Shown: piece after piece, positions 1 through 8,680 of the stretch
Position numbering within the stretch: position 1 is the stretch's first letter
Layout: every line of letters starts with the position of its first letter
Assembly (NCBI GenBank): GCA_026392465.1
Contig: JAPLCA010000020.1
Location: 1-59,713, forward strand
Source of the DNA: Propionibacteriales bacterium
GTDB lineage: Bacteria; Actinomycetota; Actinomycetes; Propionibacteriales; Nocardioidaceae
Length of the DNA stretch: 59,713 nt
Direction: 5' to 3'
The notes under the pieces: generated by a model
Seen by the model: the letters and a program-made list of their open reading frames with translations, nothing else
Database searches by the model: none
Told to the model about the DNA's origin: nothing
Made by a program: the position numbers and the translations under genes

Positions 1-18
1 TCCCGCCTCGGCGGCTGA
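1..18 (+). CDS. 3' end of a WXG100-like protein (partial)
   Basis: The window opens with six in-frame codons reading SRLGG and then a TGA stop. The following WXG100 gene ends in the very similar ASFGG plus stop, so this is most likely the C-terminal tail of a second WXG100 paralogue. WXG100 genes often occur as tandem pairs in type VII secretion clusters. Only five residues are visible, so the assignment rests on context and on the shared Gly-Gly end. Confidence 0.4.
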   Translation, partial: SRLGG

Positions 19-52
19 GACCACCCGACATCCGAAGAGCTAGGAGCACCCC

Positions 53-352
53 ATGAGCAGCACCGGACGCCTCGCCGTCAACTTCGGCGGCCTCGACGGC
101 ATCTCCGGCGAGATCTCCGCCGCCGTCTCCGCCCTGCGCGGCCGACTCGACCGCCTCGAGTCCGAGCTCGCCCCCCTCAAGGCCGACTGGACCGGCGAGG
201 CATCCGCCGCCTACCAGTCCGCGAAGGCCAAGTGGGACCAGGCCATCAACGACCTCAACGCCACCCTCGCCCAGACCGGAACCGCCGTCTCGGACTCCGC
301 AGCCGACTACCGCCGCGCCGAGAACGCCAACCGCGCCTCCTTCGGCGGCTGA
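53..352 (+). CDS. WXG100 family type VII secretion target
   Basis: This 99-aa protein has the WXG100 size and fold pattern: two predicted helices joined by a W46-T-G48 turn, and a C-terminal Y86xxxE90 match to the YxxxD/E export signal. Such proteins are secreted as helical-hairpin dimers by ESX/type VII systems and have no cleaved signal peptide. An AGGAG ribosome site sits 7 nt before the ATG. It lies upstream of eccD, eccB and mycP, so it is probably the substrate of that machine. Which ESX subtype is involved cannot be told from this end of the locus. Confidence 0.9.
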   Translation: MSSTGRLAVNFGGLDGISGEISAAVSALRGRLDRLESELAPLKADWTGEASAAYQSAKAKWDQAINDLNATLAQTGTAVSDSAADYRRAENANRASFGG

Positions 353-461
353 CCCACCTCCTCCTCCCCGCCAGGTCGCACCCGCGGCCTGGCGGGAACT
401 CCTGTCCGACCGACCGCACGAGAGCCGAGACCATGCACCCGCAGCGCCCCCGGAGTCGTCC

Positions 462-1811
462 ATGACCACGACCGAGGCCGGACCCACCGGCCTGGTCCGG
501 GTCACGGTGCGCAACGACGAGCGCAGCGCCGACCTCGCCCTGCCGTCCGCCGTCCCGGTGGCCGAGCTCGTGCCGGAGATCGCCCGCACGCTCGGCGCCC
601 TCGACCCGACGACGTCGCACCGCGGCTTCGTGCTGCACCTGAGCGACGGATGCGAGCTGTCGTCCACGAGCGGCCTGACGTTCCAGCACGTGCACGATGG
701 CGCGGTGCTCGTGCTCGCTCCGGCACCTGACGGACGTCGCCGCGTGTACGACGACGTCGTCGAGGCCATGGCCGACGTCGTCGAGTCCACGACCTCGCCC
801 TGGGCGCCGACGGCGGCCCGACGCACGGCACTTGTCGCGGCCACCGCGCTGCTCGCCCTCGGAGCCCTGACCATCGCCCTGGAGCGTCCGAGCGTGGTCG
901 CCGGCGCCCTCGCCGGCGTGGTCGCGCTCGTGCTCGTCACCGCCGCCATCGTGCTCGCCCGGCTGGAGGGCGAGCCCGAGGTCGCGCTCGTCCTGGGCTG
1001 GAGCGCGACCGTGTTCGCGGCCGTGGGCGGCTTCACGGCGCTCGACGAGCCCGCCCTCCTCGGCTGGCCGCTCGCCGCCGCCGGTGGCGGTGCCGCCGTG
1101 GCTGCCGCCCTGGCCCTCGTCGGCACCGTCGAGCGGCGCGTGCTGCTCGCGCCCGGCCTCGTCGTCGGCGGACTGGTCGCCCTGACCAGCTCGATCGTCG
1201 CGTCCACCGACATCGGCGCCCCCGAGGCGTACCTGACGCTCCTCGCCGTGCTGACCGTGCTCTCCAGCCTGCTGCCCGCGCTGTCGCTGACGCTCGTCGG
1301 CGGCTCGGCCGCCCAGCCGCAGGACCCGACCGTGGAGGTCGAGGACCCCGACGAGGTCTCGATCGAGCAGGTGCGGTCCAGCGCCTCCACCGGGCACAGC
1401 ATCTTCCTGGCGCTGACCGCCTCCATCGGCGTGCTGCTCCTGCTCGTCGCGCCCCTCGCCGTCACCCTCGGGGTCACCGGCGCGCTGGCCACCGTGTGCG
1501 TCAGCGTCGTCCTGCTCGCCCGCACCCGCCAGCTGCGCTCCGGCACCGAGGTCGGTGTCGGTCTCGCGGGCGCCGGCGCCGGGCTGCTCGCCGTCGCGCT
1601 CAGCGTGCTGGTGCTCCAGCCCGAGTGGCGCCTGGCCCTCGTCATCGTCCTCGTCGTCGCTGCTGCGGCCACCCTCGTCGCCACGCTGGTCCGCTCCGAG
1701 GAGTCGGTCGTCCGCGGCCGTCTCGTCGAGGTGGTCGAGCTCGCGTCACTCGTCGCCCTCCTGCCACTCCTCGTCATCGCGGTCGGCATCGTCGCCGCCG
1801 TCCGGTCCTGA
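462..1811 (+). CDS. eccD: Type VII secretion integral membrane protein EccD-like
   Basis: At 449 aa it begins with a ubiquitin-like YukD domain (about residues 10-90: a beta-rich segment with the GFVLHLSDG stretch), followed by a short cytosolic linker. From about residue 125 there are roughly eleven hydrophobic segments. This is the EccD plan, the multi-span subunit forming the membrane vestibule of the ESX pore. A charged loop near residues 285-310 separates two membrane blocks. The ATG is preceded by a GGAG-containing stretch. It lies between the WXG100 gene and eccB, as expected for an ESX locus. Confidence 0.88.
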   Translation: MTTTEAGPTGLVRVTVRNDERSADLALPSAVPVAELVPEIARTLGALDPTTSHRGFVLHLSDGCELSSTSGLTFQHVHDGAVLVLAPAPDGRRRVYDDVVEAMADVVESTTSPWAPTAARRTALVAATALLALGALTIALERPSVVAGALAGVVALVLVTAAIVLARLEGEPEVALVLGWSATVFAAVGGFTALDEPALLGWPLAAAGGGAAVAAALALVGTVERRVLLAPGLVVGGLVALTSSIVASTDIGAPEAYLTLLAVLTVLSSLLPALSLTLVGGSAAQPQDPTVEVEDPDEVSIEQVRSSASTGHSIFLALTASIGVLLLLVAPLAVTLGVTGALATVCVSVVLLARTRQLRSGTEVGVGLAGAGAGLLAVALSVLVLQPEWRLALVIVLVVAAAATLVATLVRSEESVVRGRLVEVVELASLVALLPLLVIAVGIVAAVRS

Positions 1812-1830
1812 ACTACCAAGGAGACACCTC

Positions 1831-2526
1831 ATGAAGCTGCGCCAGGCCACCTCCGGGGCCGCCCTCACCGTGGGCGCCGTCCTGCTGTCCTTCTCGCTGC
1901 CCCAGCTGGCGTTCGCCGCCGACACCGACACCACGGCCGACGCGGGTGCCCGCGCCGCCGCGGCGGACGCGGCAGCCCTCGCGGACGGCGACTGCGACCT
2001 GCTCGTAGACCCGCTCGACCCCGACTGCTTCCCGATCCTCGACCCCGACCCGGAGCCGACGATCCCGGTGCCCACGATCCCGGTGCCCACGATCCCGACG
2101 CCGGACCCGGAGCCGACGACGCCCGAGCCGACCATCCCCACGCCCGACCCGGAGCCGACGACCCCGCAGCCCACCACGCCCACGCCCACCATCCCGACGC
2201 CCGGTGGCGGCAACGGCGGTGGCAACGGTGGCGGGAACGGCAGCGGCGGTGGAGCCGGCAACGGCGGCGGCAACGTCTCCGACGGCGGCGCCGTGGCCCC
2301 GGGCCTCGGCAACTCCGTGCCGCAGGGCCTGAGCGGTCTCGACTCCTCCCTCGGCGGGCTCGTCGCGTCGGGCTCCGGCGCCGCGGCCACGCCCCGTGGC
2401 GAGGAGCTTCCCGCCACGGGTGTCGAGGACGGCCTGAACCTGCTCGCCGCGCTCGGTGCCGCGTTCCTGCTGATCGGCGGCGTCCTGCTGCGTCGGCCGT
2501 ACTCGGCCCGCCACCGTCTCGTCTGA
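1831..2526 (+). CDS. LPATG cell-wall-anchored Pro-rich surface protein
   Basis: This 231-aa protein has a signal peptide ending near AFA, a Pro/Thr/Glu-rich stalk built from PTIP and DPEPT repeats, and a Gly/Asn-rich GGGNGG segment. The C-terminus has a sortase signal: ELPATG, about 20 hydrophobic residues and an Arg-rich tail. The ATG at 1831 follows the end of eccD by 19 nt with a GGAGA ribosome site, and eccB starts 3 nt after its stop, so it is co-transcribed with the secretion genes. A sortase substrate inside an ESX operon is unusual. It may be a wall-anchored accessory of the channel. No enzymatic domain is visible. Confidence 0.85.
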   Translation: MKLRQATSGAALTVGAVLLSFSLPQLAFAADTDTTADAGARAAAADAAALADGDCDLLVDPLDPDCFPILDPDPEPTIPVPTIPVPTIPTPDPEPTTPEPTIPTPDPEPTTPQPTTPTPTIPTPGGGNGGGNGGGNGSGGGAGNGGGNVSDGGAVAPGLGNSVPQGLSGLDSSLGGLVASGSGAAATPRGEELPATGVEDGLNLLAALGAAFLLIGGVLLRRPYSARHRLV

Positions 2527-2529
2527 CGG

Positions 2530-3891
2530 ATGGCGAGCAAGCGTGACCTGGTCGAGGCGCACTCCTTCAACCGCCGTCGCCTGGTCACGGCGTTCCTGAG
2601 CGGTGCCCCGGGCGGACGGGAGGTCGAACCCGTCCGCTACGGGCGCACGCTCGCCGGCGGCATCGTGCTGGCGGCCCTGCTGGTGGCCGGTGCCGCCGTG
2701 GCCGGCGTGCTCAAGCCCGCCGTCGGCGACGGCTGGCGCGAGAACGGCCTGGTCATCGCGAAGGACAGCGGCTCACGGTTCGTGCAGTACGAGGGCACGC
2801 TGTTCCCCGTCATCAACATCACCTCGGCCCGGCTCGCGCTGGCGGGCCAGGACCAGGTGAAGGTCTCCTACGTCCCCGACGACGTGCTCGTCGACGAGCC
2901 GAAGTCCCAGCCCGTCGGCATCCCGGGGGCGCCCGACTACCTGACCCCGGCCTCGCTGCTCGTCCAGGACCGGTGGAGCGCGTGCACGAACGAGCAGGGC
3001 GGCCTCACGGTCGACGTCAGCGACACCCCGGGGACGCGGCGCTCGAGCCAGGACTCGCTGCTCGCCCGCGACACGAAGGACCGGCTCTGGCTCGTCTCGG
3101 GCTCGCGCCGCTACGCCGTGCCGGAGGGCCGGCTCGGCCAGTCGGTGCTGCGGGGTGTCGGCGTCGGGCAGGACGACCCGTTCCCGGCGTCGGACGCATG
3201 GCTGCAGCTGGTGCCCGAGGGGACGTCGCTCGCCCCGCTGAGCGTGCCCGGTTCGGGCAGCCGCTTCAGCGGGAGCACCGGGGTCGCCGGTCTCGACGTC
3301 GTCGGCACCCCCGTCTCCGTCGACGGCACGGGCTACGTGCTCGGCCGCCGCGGCCTGGTGCAGCTCAGCGACTTCGCCTACGCCGTCTACACGGCCACGA
3401 GCAGGCTCCCGGAGCAGCAGGCCGACGTCGGCGACGTGCAGTCCGTCCCGGCGCAGAGCGCCTCGGGCGTCGTGCCCGGCGACTGGCCCACCGAGCTGCC
3501 CGACCAGAGCGACGACCGACGTCCGTGCCTGCAGCTGGTGGCCGGCGAGGACGGCGCCACCAGCACGCCGGTGCTGGCCGAGGCCACCCGCGACGAGGCG
3601 CGCGCCACCGGCGCCCAGCGCCTGGTGCGCGTCGAGCAGGGTCGGGGCGCCCTGGTGCGCTCGACCACCCGCTCCCGGGCGAGCACGAACGACACCACGT
3701 TCCTCGTCGACTCCCGCGGGACCCGGTTCGCCATCGGCCCGAAGGACCAGGTGCCGACCGTGCTGCGGGCGCTCGGCTACGAGTCCGTCGAGCCCATCGC
3801 GACGCCCCGCGCCTGGGTCGAGCTGTTCGCCAGCGGCCCCGAGCTCTCGCTGGCCGCGGCGGTGCAGGCCGCCGACGGGGCGAAGCAGTGA
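2530..3891 (+). CDS. eccB: Type VII secretion protein EccB
   Basis: The 453-aa product starts with the characteristic EccB cytosolic helix (KRDLVEAHSFNRRRLVTAF), then one transmembrane helix at about residues 40-61 and a large extracytoplasmic region. Two cysteines (near residues 152 and 335) fit the disulfide that braces the EccB periplasmic fold. EccB is a core membrane subunit of the ESX complex and reaches toward the outer side. Its stop overlaps the mycP start by 4 nt, which indicates translational coupling. Confidence 0.93.
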   Translation: MASKRDLVEAHSFNRRRLVTAFLSGAPGGREVEPVRYGRTLAGGIVLAALLVAGAAVAGVLKPAVGDGWRENGLVIAKDSGSRFVQYEGTLFPVINITSARLALAGQDQVKVSYVPDDVLVDEPKSQPVGIPGAPDYLTPASLLVQDRWSACTNEQGGLTVDVSDTPGTRRSSQDSLLARDTKDRLWLVSGSRRYAVPEGRLGQSVLRGVGVGQDDPFPASDAWLQLVPEGTSLAPLSVPGSGSRFSGSTGVAGLDVVGTPVSVDGTGYVLGRRGLVQLSDFAYAVYTATSRLPEQQADVGDVQSVPAQSASGVVPGDWPTELPDQSDDRRPCLQLVAGEDGATSTPVLAEATRDEARATGAQRLVRVEQGRGALVRSTTRSRASTNDTTFLVDSRGTRFAIGPKDQVPTVLRALGYESVEPIATPRAWVELFASGPELSLAAAVQAADGAKQ

Positions 3892-5087
3892 CGCTCCGCC
3901 TGCCGCACGTCGTCGCCGGCGCGGCCCTGCTGCTGACGACCCTGTCCCCGCTCGCGCCGGCCGTCGCGGTCGACCAGCCCCCCAACGCGCAGGAGGGACG
4001 CTGCGAGGTGGGCCGCACCCAGCTCGTGTCCGACCCGACCGCCATGACGAACGTCCGCGACGCCGGCTTCCCCGACGCCTGGCGCGAGGGCACCGGCAAG
4101 GGCGTCCGGGTCGCCGTGGTCGACACCGGCGTCGACACCCGCAACCAGCACCTGCGCTCCGGCGTGGAGCCCGGCCGCTCGTTCATCGGCGGGCGGGCCA
4201 CCGAGGACCCCTACGCGCACGGGACGGCCCTCGCCGGCATCATCGCCGCACGCCGCGCGGCGGGGTCGGTGCTCATCGGCGCCGCGCCCGAGGCCACGAT
4301 CGTGCCGGTCCGCGTGCTCGGCGAGGGCAGCACGACGGCCGACGTCGCCGCCGGCATCCGGTGGGCCGCCCAGCAGGGCGTCGACGTCATCAACGTCTCG
4401 CTTACGACCGGGTCCTCCGACAAGGACCTCCCGGCCCTGCGTCGCGCCACGGAGCTGGCCCTGCGCAGCGGTGCCATCGTCGTGGCGGCGTCCGGCAACA
4501 CGCAGGAGGACGCCCCGTTCACCCAGGTGCAGTACCCGGCCGGGTTCGACGGCGTCGTCGGGGTCGCCGCGACGAACGCCGCGGGCGCCGTCGACGACTG
4601 GAGCGTGCACGGACCGCACGTCGACGTCGCCGCACCCGGCGCCAACGTGCTCACCGCCTTCCGGTCCAACGGGGACTGCCTGGTGGGCCTCGACCACCCG
4701 TACACGAGCTACGCGACGGGCTACGTGAGCGCACTCGCCGCGATGCTCGTCCAACGCTTCCCCGACGACTCGCCACGCCAGGTCGTCAACCGGCTGCTGG
4801 CCACGGCGGACCGGCCCGTCGAGGACCAGCGCGACGACACGCGGGGCTGGGGCACGATCCAGCCGGTCGCCGCCATGACGAGCACCTCGAACGCCGCACC
4901 GGGCACGGCCCAGGCGGCGTCGGCGCCGCAGGAGACCAAGATCCTCCCGACGGTCGCGGGGCGTGATCCGCTCGACGCGACCCGCCACCAGCTGGCGTGG
5001 TGGCTGCTCGGTGCAGCGGGGGCGACCGCGGTGGCACTCGTCCTCGCTCCGTGGGCACGCCGTCGCCGCCGCCTCACACCGCGCTGA
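3888..5087 (+). CDS. mycP: Mycosin, S8 serine protease of the ESX system
   Basis: Starting at GTG 3888 (GTGA overlap with eccB), the 399-aa protein has a signal peptide, a subtilisin-like domain and a C-terminal transmembrane anchor followed by basic residues. The catalytic triad is visible as D79 in VVDTGVD, H111 in AHGTAL and S274 in TSYATGYVSA. The oxyanion Asn lies in AASGN (N204). Mycosins stabilise the ESX membrane complex and cleave some substrates. It is the last gene of the cluster; an MFS gene converges from the other strand 3 nt beyond its stop. Confidence 0.94.
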   Translation: MTLRLPHVVAGAALLLTTLSPLAPAVAVDQPPNAQEGRCEVGRTQLVSDPTAMTNVRDAGFPDAWREGTGKGVRVAVVDTGVDTRNQHLRSGVEPGRSFIGGRATEDPYAHGTALAGIIAARRAAGSVLIGAAPEATIVPVRVLGEGSTTADVAAGIRWAAQQGVDVINVSLTTGSSDKDLPALRRATELALRSGAIVVAASGNTQEDAPFTQVQYPAGFDGVVGVAATNAAGAVDDWSVHGPHVDVAAPGANVLTAFRSNGDCLVGLDHPYTSYATGYVSALAAMLVQRFPDDSPRQVVNRLLATADRPVEDQRDDTRGWGTIQPVAAMTSTSNAAPGTAQAASAPQETKILPTVAGRDPLDATRHQLAWWLLGAAGATAVALVLAPWARRRRRLTPR

Positions 5088-5090
5088 TCC

Positions 5091-6539
5091 TCAGCCGGGT
5101 GTCACCGCGGCGTCGCGTCGGGTGACGAGCAGCACCACCGCGGCCGCGAGCGCCGACAGCGAGCACACCGCCCAGACCGTCAGGTAGCCCGACAACGGCG
5201 CGTGCCCGAGGGCGGGGTCGTCGATCGAGCCGGTGGACGCGAGGGCGATGGCGAACACCGCCGAGGCGATCGCGCCGCCCACCGTCTTCGTCGCGTTGGT
5301 CATGCCGGTCGCGAAGCCGGTCGCGTGCGCGGGCGCCGCAGCCGCAGCGGCCGCCGGCAGCGCGGCCACCAGGAGACCCGACCCGACCCCGGCGACGCCC
5401 ATGTTCGTGAGCGTCTGCCCGGCGCTGTCGTGCAGCGGGAGGAACAGGGCGTACCCGACGCCGACGAGCGTGCAGCCGACGACCATCGCACCTCGCGGAC
5501 CGAGCAGGCGGGCGAGGACCGGCAGCGACAGCGCGCCGACCACCATCGTCACGACGTAGACGCCGATGAGCGTCGAGACGAACGCCGCGGACGCGCCCAG
5601 GCCGAAGCCTGCGACGTCGGGGGCCGTCCGCGCGAACGTCGACAGCGGGATCTGCGCGCCGAGCACCGACATCCCGAACAGGAAGGCCGCGAGCTGGACG
5701 GGCCACTGCGCGCGCAGGGCGAACGTCCGCACGTCGATCAACGGAGCGACCGTGCCGTCCGCCCGCTCCCCCAGCGCCCGCTCGAACCGCACCAGTCCCA
5801 CGAGCGCCGCCAGGGAGAGCACGACCAGGAGCCACGGCACCGCTGACCCGGCACCGAGGAGGCGGATGGCAATGAGCCCGCCCATCAGCAGGCCGAGGGT
5901 GACCGTGAGCCAGCCGAGTCCCGCGTAGTCGTAGCCGCCCGTGGCCTGCCCGCGGTCGCGCTCGACCCCGAACCAGACGACGAGCAGGCACGCCGTCACC
6001 GCGACGGCCGGGAGGCACAGCAGCACCGTCATCGACGTCGCCTCGACGAGCGCCCCCGACGTGAGCGCGCCGACGATGACGCCGGTCTCGAGGGCGGCCA
6101 CCAGGAACGCGGCGGCGCGCCGCGTCGTGCGGTGCTGGTCGGCCCGGCCGGCGGTGCGACGGTGGATGATCGCGACCTCGACGGGCAGCCACACGACGTA
6201 GGCGCCCTGCAGCGCCCACCCGACGAGGAAGGTCGAGAACCCGGGCGCGAGCGCGAGCACCCACGACCCGAGCGCCGTGACGGCGGTCGAGAGCAGGAGC
6301 ACGTTGCGGTGGCCCCAGAGGTCGCCGAGGCGGGCCAGCAGCGGCACGGCGAGCGCCGACAGCACGAGCTGCGCGGCCTCGAACCAGTTGACGTCGGCGT
6401 CGCGGATGCCGAGGTGGCGGGCGATGTCGGAGAAGATCGGCGTGTAGAAGCCCTGCAGGACGCCGCTCACGACCTCCACGGCCACGAGGAAGCCGACGAC
6501 GGACCAGAGCGAGCGGTGCAGCGTGGCGGACGCGGTCAT
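5091..6539 (-). CDS. MFS transporter, DHA2-like multidrug exporter
   Basis: This 482-aa protein is dominated by hydrophobic spans, about 14, with the MFS loop motif LLARLGDLWGHRN after TM2. The 14-span size fits the DHA2 (EmrB/QacA) drug:proton antiporters rather than the 12-span families. The start ATG lies 1 nt after the stop of the upstream M20 peptidase gene, so the two form an operon. No TetR-type regulator is adjacent and the substrate cannot be inferred. Its 3' end nearly abuts mycP, with no room for a separate terminator. Confidence 0.85.
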   Translation of the reverse strand: MTASATLHRSLWSVVGFLVAVEVVSGVLQGFYTPIFSDIARHLGIRDADVNWFEAAQLVLSALAVPLLARLGDLWGHRNVLLLSTAVTALGSWVLALAPGFSTFLVGWALQGAYVVWLPVEVAIIHRRTAGRADQHRTTRRAAAFLVAALETGVIVGALTSGALVEATSMTVLLCLPAVAVTACLLVVWFGVERDRGQATGGYDYAGLGWLTVTLGLLMGGLIAIRLLGAGSAVPWLLVVLSLAALVGLVRFERALGERADGTVAPLIDVRTFALRAQWPVQLAAFLFGMSVLGAQIPLSTFARTAPDVAGFGLGASAAFVSTLIGVYVVTMVVGALSLPVLARLLGPRGAMVVGCTLVGVGYALFLPLHDSAGQTLTNMGVAGVGSGLLVAALPAAAAAAAPAHATGFATGMTNATKTVGGAIASAVFAIALASTGSIDDPALGHAPLSGYLTVWAVCSLSALAAAVVLLVTRRDAAVTPG

Positions 6540-6540
6540 G

Positions 6541-7893
6541 TCACAGGCCCTTCAGGAGTGTCACGTACCAGTCGACGCCCTCCAGCCAGGCCGCCACGTG
6601 CACGTGCTCGTCGTAGGAGTGGATCGACGCCCGCTGCTCCTTGCTCATCCGCAGCGGCGCGAAGCGGTACACGCGGGGGCAGATCGTGGTGAAGGTGCGG
6701 CTGTCCGTGCCGGCCATCATGACGTAGGGCGTGACGACGGCGTCGGGGAAGACGGCGGCGACGGTCCGCTCGAGCAGGGCGAAGGCACCCTGCGCCTCCG
6801 GCTCCGTGGTGGGCGACAGCGGACTCGGCTCGTTGGCCTCGACGACCTCGACGCGGACCTCCTCGTCGTCGATCGCGGCGCGCACGTGCTCCACCGCCGC
6901 CGCGACGCTCTCGCCCGGCATGATCCGCAGGTTCACCTCGGCGCGCGCCCGCGCCGGGATGACGTTGTGCGCGGGTGCGCCCTCGAGCGTGGTCGCGACC
7001 ATCGTCGTGCGGGCCATCGCGGCCGTCTCGGGACCGGCGGCCACGAGCGCCCGACCGAGCACCGCCGCCGGGGTCCGGGTGGCACCCGCGAGCAGGGCAC
7101 GCAGCGGGAGGGGGAGGTGTCCGGCCAGCCGGCGGAGCAGGTCGACGGTCGGACCCGGCACGTTGACCGCGAACTGCTGGCGGTCGAGCCGCCAGAGCGC
7201 ACGGCCGAGCCGCGCCGCGGGTGCCCGCGTCGGAGGCGTGGAGGAGTGGCCGCCGCGTCCGGTGACCGTGAGCGAGAGCGTGGTCGTGCCCTTCTCCGTG
7301 GAGCCGATCACCGCGACGGGTGCCGAGACGCCGGGGAACGCCTGCCCCGCGACCGCCCCGCCCTCGTCGAGCACGAACCACGGCTCCACCCCGCGGCGGG
7401 CCAGCTCGGCGACGGCGGCCGGCGCCGAGGGTCCGGACACCTCCTCGTCGGCCCCGAAGGAGAGCCAGACGTCCTGCGCCGGCTCGAAGCCGTCGGCGAG
7501 GAGCCGCTCGACGGCCGTGCAGATCGCCACGAGCTGGCCCTTGTCGTCGAGCGTGCCGCGTCCCCAGACGGCCGGCCCCTCGGGGGTCTCGACGAGGTCC
7601 GCGGCGAACGCGTCGTGCGTCCACGGGTCGTCGGGCGTCACCGGGACGACGTCCTGGTGGGCCATGAGCACGACCGGACGGTCGGTCGAGACGCCGGCCC
7701 AGCGCCACAGCAGCGCGCGCGGTGCGGCGTCGCCGAGGTCGACGCGCTCGAGCCGGGCGTGGAGCAACGGGAAGTGCTCGGCGAGCAGGTCGTGCAGCCG
7801 CGCGAACGGCTCGTCGTCGGTGAGGCGGGGGTCGCGCTCGGCCACGGTGGGCACGCGGATCGCCGCGCGCAGGGTCTCGACGTCGGGGTGCAC
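6541..7893 (-). CDS. M20 family metallopeptidase (carboxypeptidase-like)
   Basis: The 450-aa protein shows the M20 zinc ligands and active-site residues: H79 and D81 in AHQDVVPV, D116 in GRGTLDDKG, E150/E151 in GADEEVSG, and a late His in ASIHSYDEH. A lid/dimerisation domain with GRGGHSSTP lies in the middle. The closest architecture is the PM20D1/carboxypeptidase S type acting on peptides or N-acyl amino acids. The GTG start has a TAGCGT hexamer exactly 6 nt before it and no ribosome site, suggesting a leaderless mRNA. It is coupled to the MFS gene downstream. Confidence 0.88.
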   Translation of the reverse strand: MHPDVETLRAAIRVPTVAERDPRLTDDEPFARLHDLLAEHFPLLHARLERVDLGDAAPRALLWRWAGVSTDRPVVLMAHQDVVPVTPDDPWTHDAFAADLVETPEGPAVWGRGTLDDKGQLVAICTAVERLLADGFEPAQDVWLSFGADEEVSGPSAPAAVAELARRGVEPWFVLDEGGAVAGQAFPGVSAPVAVIGSTEKGTTTLSLTVTGRGGHSSTPPTRAPAARLGRALWRLDRQQFAVNVPGPTVDLLRRLAGHLPLPLRALLAGATRTPAAVLGRALVAAGPETAAMARTTMVATTLEGAPAHNVIPARARAEVNLRIMPGESVAAAVEHVRAAIDDEEVRVEVVEANEPSPLSPTTEPEAQGAFALLERTVAAVFPDAVVTPYVMMAGTDSRTFTTICPRVYRFAPLRMSKEQRASIHSYDEHVHVAAWLEGVDWYVTLLKGL

Positions 7894-7928
7894 TCCCCGA
7901 CGCTAGCCCCACCCCGGGTCCACCCCGC

Positions 7929-8029
7929 TGCTGATTCCCATCAATCGATGGGAATCAGCACCTCACCATGGTCCTCCCCCGCTCACCATGGGAAGCATCC
8001 GCAGGTGGGTGAGGGAGAACCATGGTGAG
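7929..8029. repeat. Two adjacent inverted repeats between cobU and the peptidase gene
   Basis: The first element has perfect 14-bp arms (7929-7942 and 7947-7960, including GATTCCCATC) around a 4-nt AATC loop. The second has imperfect 23-bp arms (7962-7984 and 8007-8029) built on CTCACCATGGT. Together they fill the gap after cobU. They may terminate cobU transcription, but there is no T-tract, and the double structure also resembles extragenic palindromic repeats. Confidence 0.6.
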
Positions 8030-8046
8030 TGCGGGGCGACGACGGC

Positions 8047-8595
8047 TCAGAGGGCGAGCACACGCCCCGCGACGACGAGGAGCACCTGGTCGCACTCGGC
8101 GGAGAAGCGTTGGTTCACGACGCCGAGCAGGTCGCGGAAGATGCGACCCGACCGGTGCTCCGGCACCACGCCCATCCCGACCTCGTTGGTCACCAGCACG
8201 ACGGTGCGCGACGTCCGGGCGAGCGCGGTGGCGGCGGCGTCGACGCGCGCCATCAGCACCGGCTCCCAGTCCTCGCGGATCGCGTCCCACGCGTCGAGCT
8301 CGTCGAGCTGGGCGGTGAGCCAGGTGCCCAGGCAGTCGACGAGCACGGCGGTGCCGTCCCCACCGTCGGGCCCGCCGTCCTCGATCGCCGCCACCAGGTC
8401 GGTCGTCTCGAGCGTGACCCAGTGCGGCGGCCGCCGGTCCTGGTGCCGGGCGACGCGCTCGGCCCACTCGGGGTCGTCGTCGGGGTCGGCCGGCGGTCCG
8501 GGTGCCACGTAGACGACCTGCTCGTGCGCCACCACCAGCGACTCCGCGTGGAACGACTTGCCCGACCTGACCCCACCGGTGACCAACGCCTTCAT
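8047..8595 (-). CDS. cobU: Adenosylcobinamide kinase / guanylyltransferase CobU
   Basis: The 182-aa protein starts MKALVTGGVRSGKS, with a P-loop at residues 7-14. It carries the CobU signatures DCLGTWLTAQ and TNEVGMGVVPEHRSGRIFRD. CobU/CobP phosphorylates adenosylcobinamide and adds GMP, giving AdoCbi-GDP in the nucleotide-loop pathway of cobalamin assembly. The ATG at 8595 is preceded by TATCGT and exactly 6 nt, so the transcript is probably leaderless. No other cobalamin gene and no B12 riboswitch is visible nearby. Confidence 0.93.
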   Translation of the reverse strand: MKALVTGGVRSGKSFHAESLVVAHEQVVYVAPGPPADPDDDPEWAERVARHQDRRPPHWVTLETTDLVAAIEDGGPDGGDGTAVLVDCLGTWLTAQLDELDAWDAIREDWEPVLMARVDAAATALARTSRTVVLVTNEVGMGVVPEHRSGRIFRDLLGVVNQRFSAECDQVLLVVAGRVLAL

Positions 8596-8636
8596 GGTTC
8601 GACGATACGCCCGCCGTCGAGCCACCCGGGGCCGCC

Positions 8637-8676
8637 GACGGCCACCCGCTGCGCAGTCCCGCAGCGGGTGGCCGTC
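8637..8676 (-). terminator. Strong hairpin after the small secreted-protein gene
   Basis: Perfect 17-bp arms (8637-8653 and 8660-8676, core GGCCACCCGCTGCG) flank a 6-nt loop, starting 4 nt beyond the stop of the gene ending at 8681. It lacks a clear T-run but is placed as a terminator for that gene, just before cobU begins. Confidence 0.7.
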
Positions 8677-8680
8677 ACGC

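Noticed and set aside
2973..3887. N-terminal extension of the mycosin frame into eccB
   Set aside because: The upstream part is an out-of-frame Arg/Gly-rich reading of eccB. The GTG at 3888 starts a proper signal peptide and overlaps the eccB stop.
8596..8680. Cobalamin riboswitch before cobU
   Set aside because: Only 85 nt are available, filled by a terminator hairpin of the upstream gene, and cobU appears leaderless.
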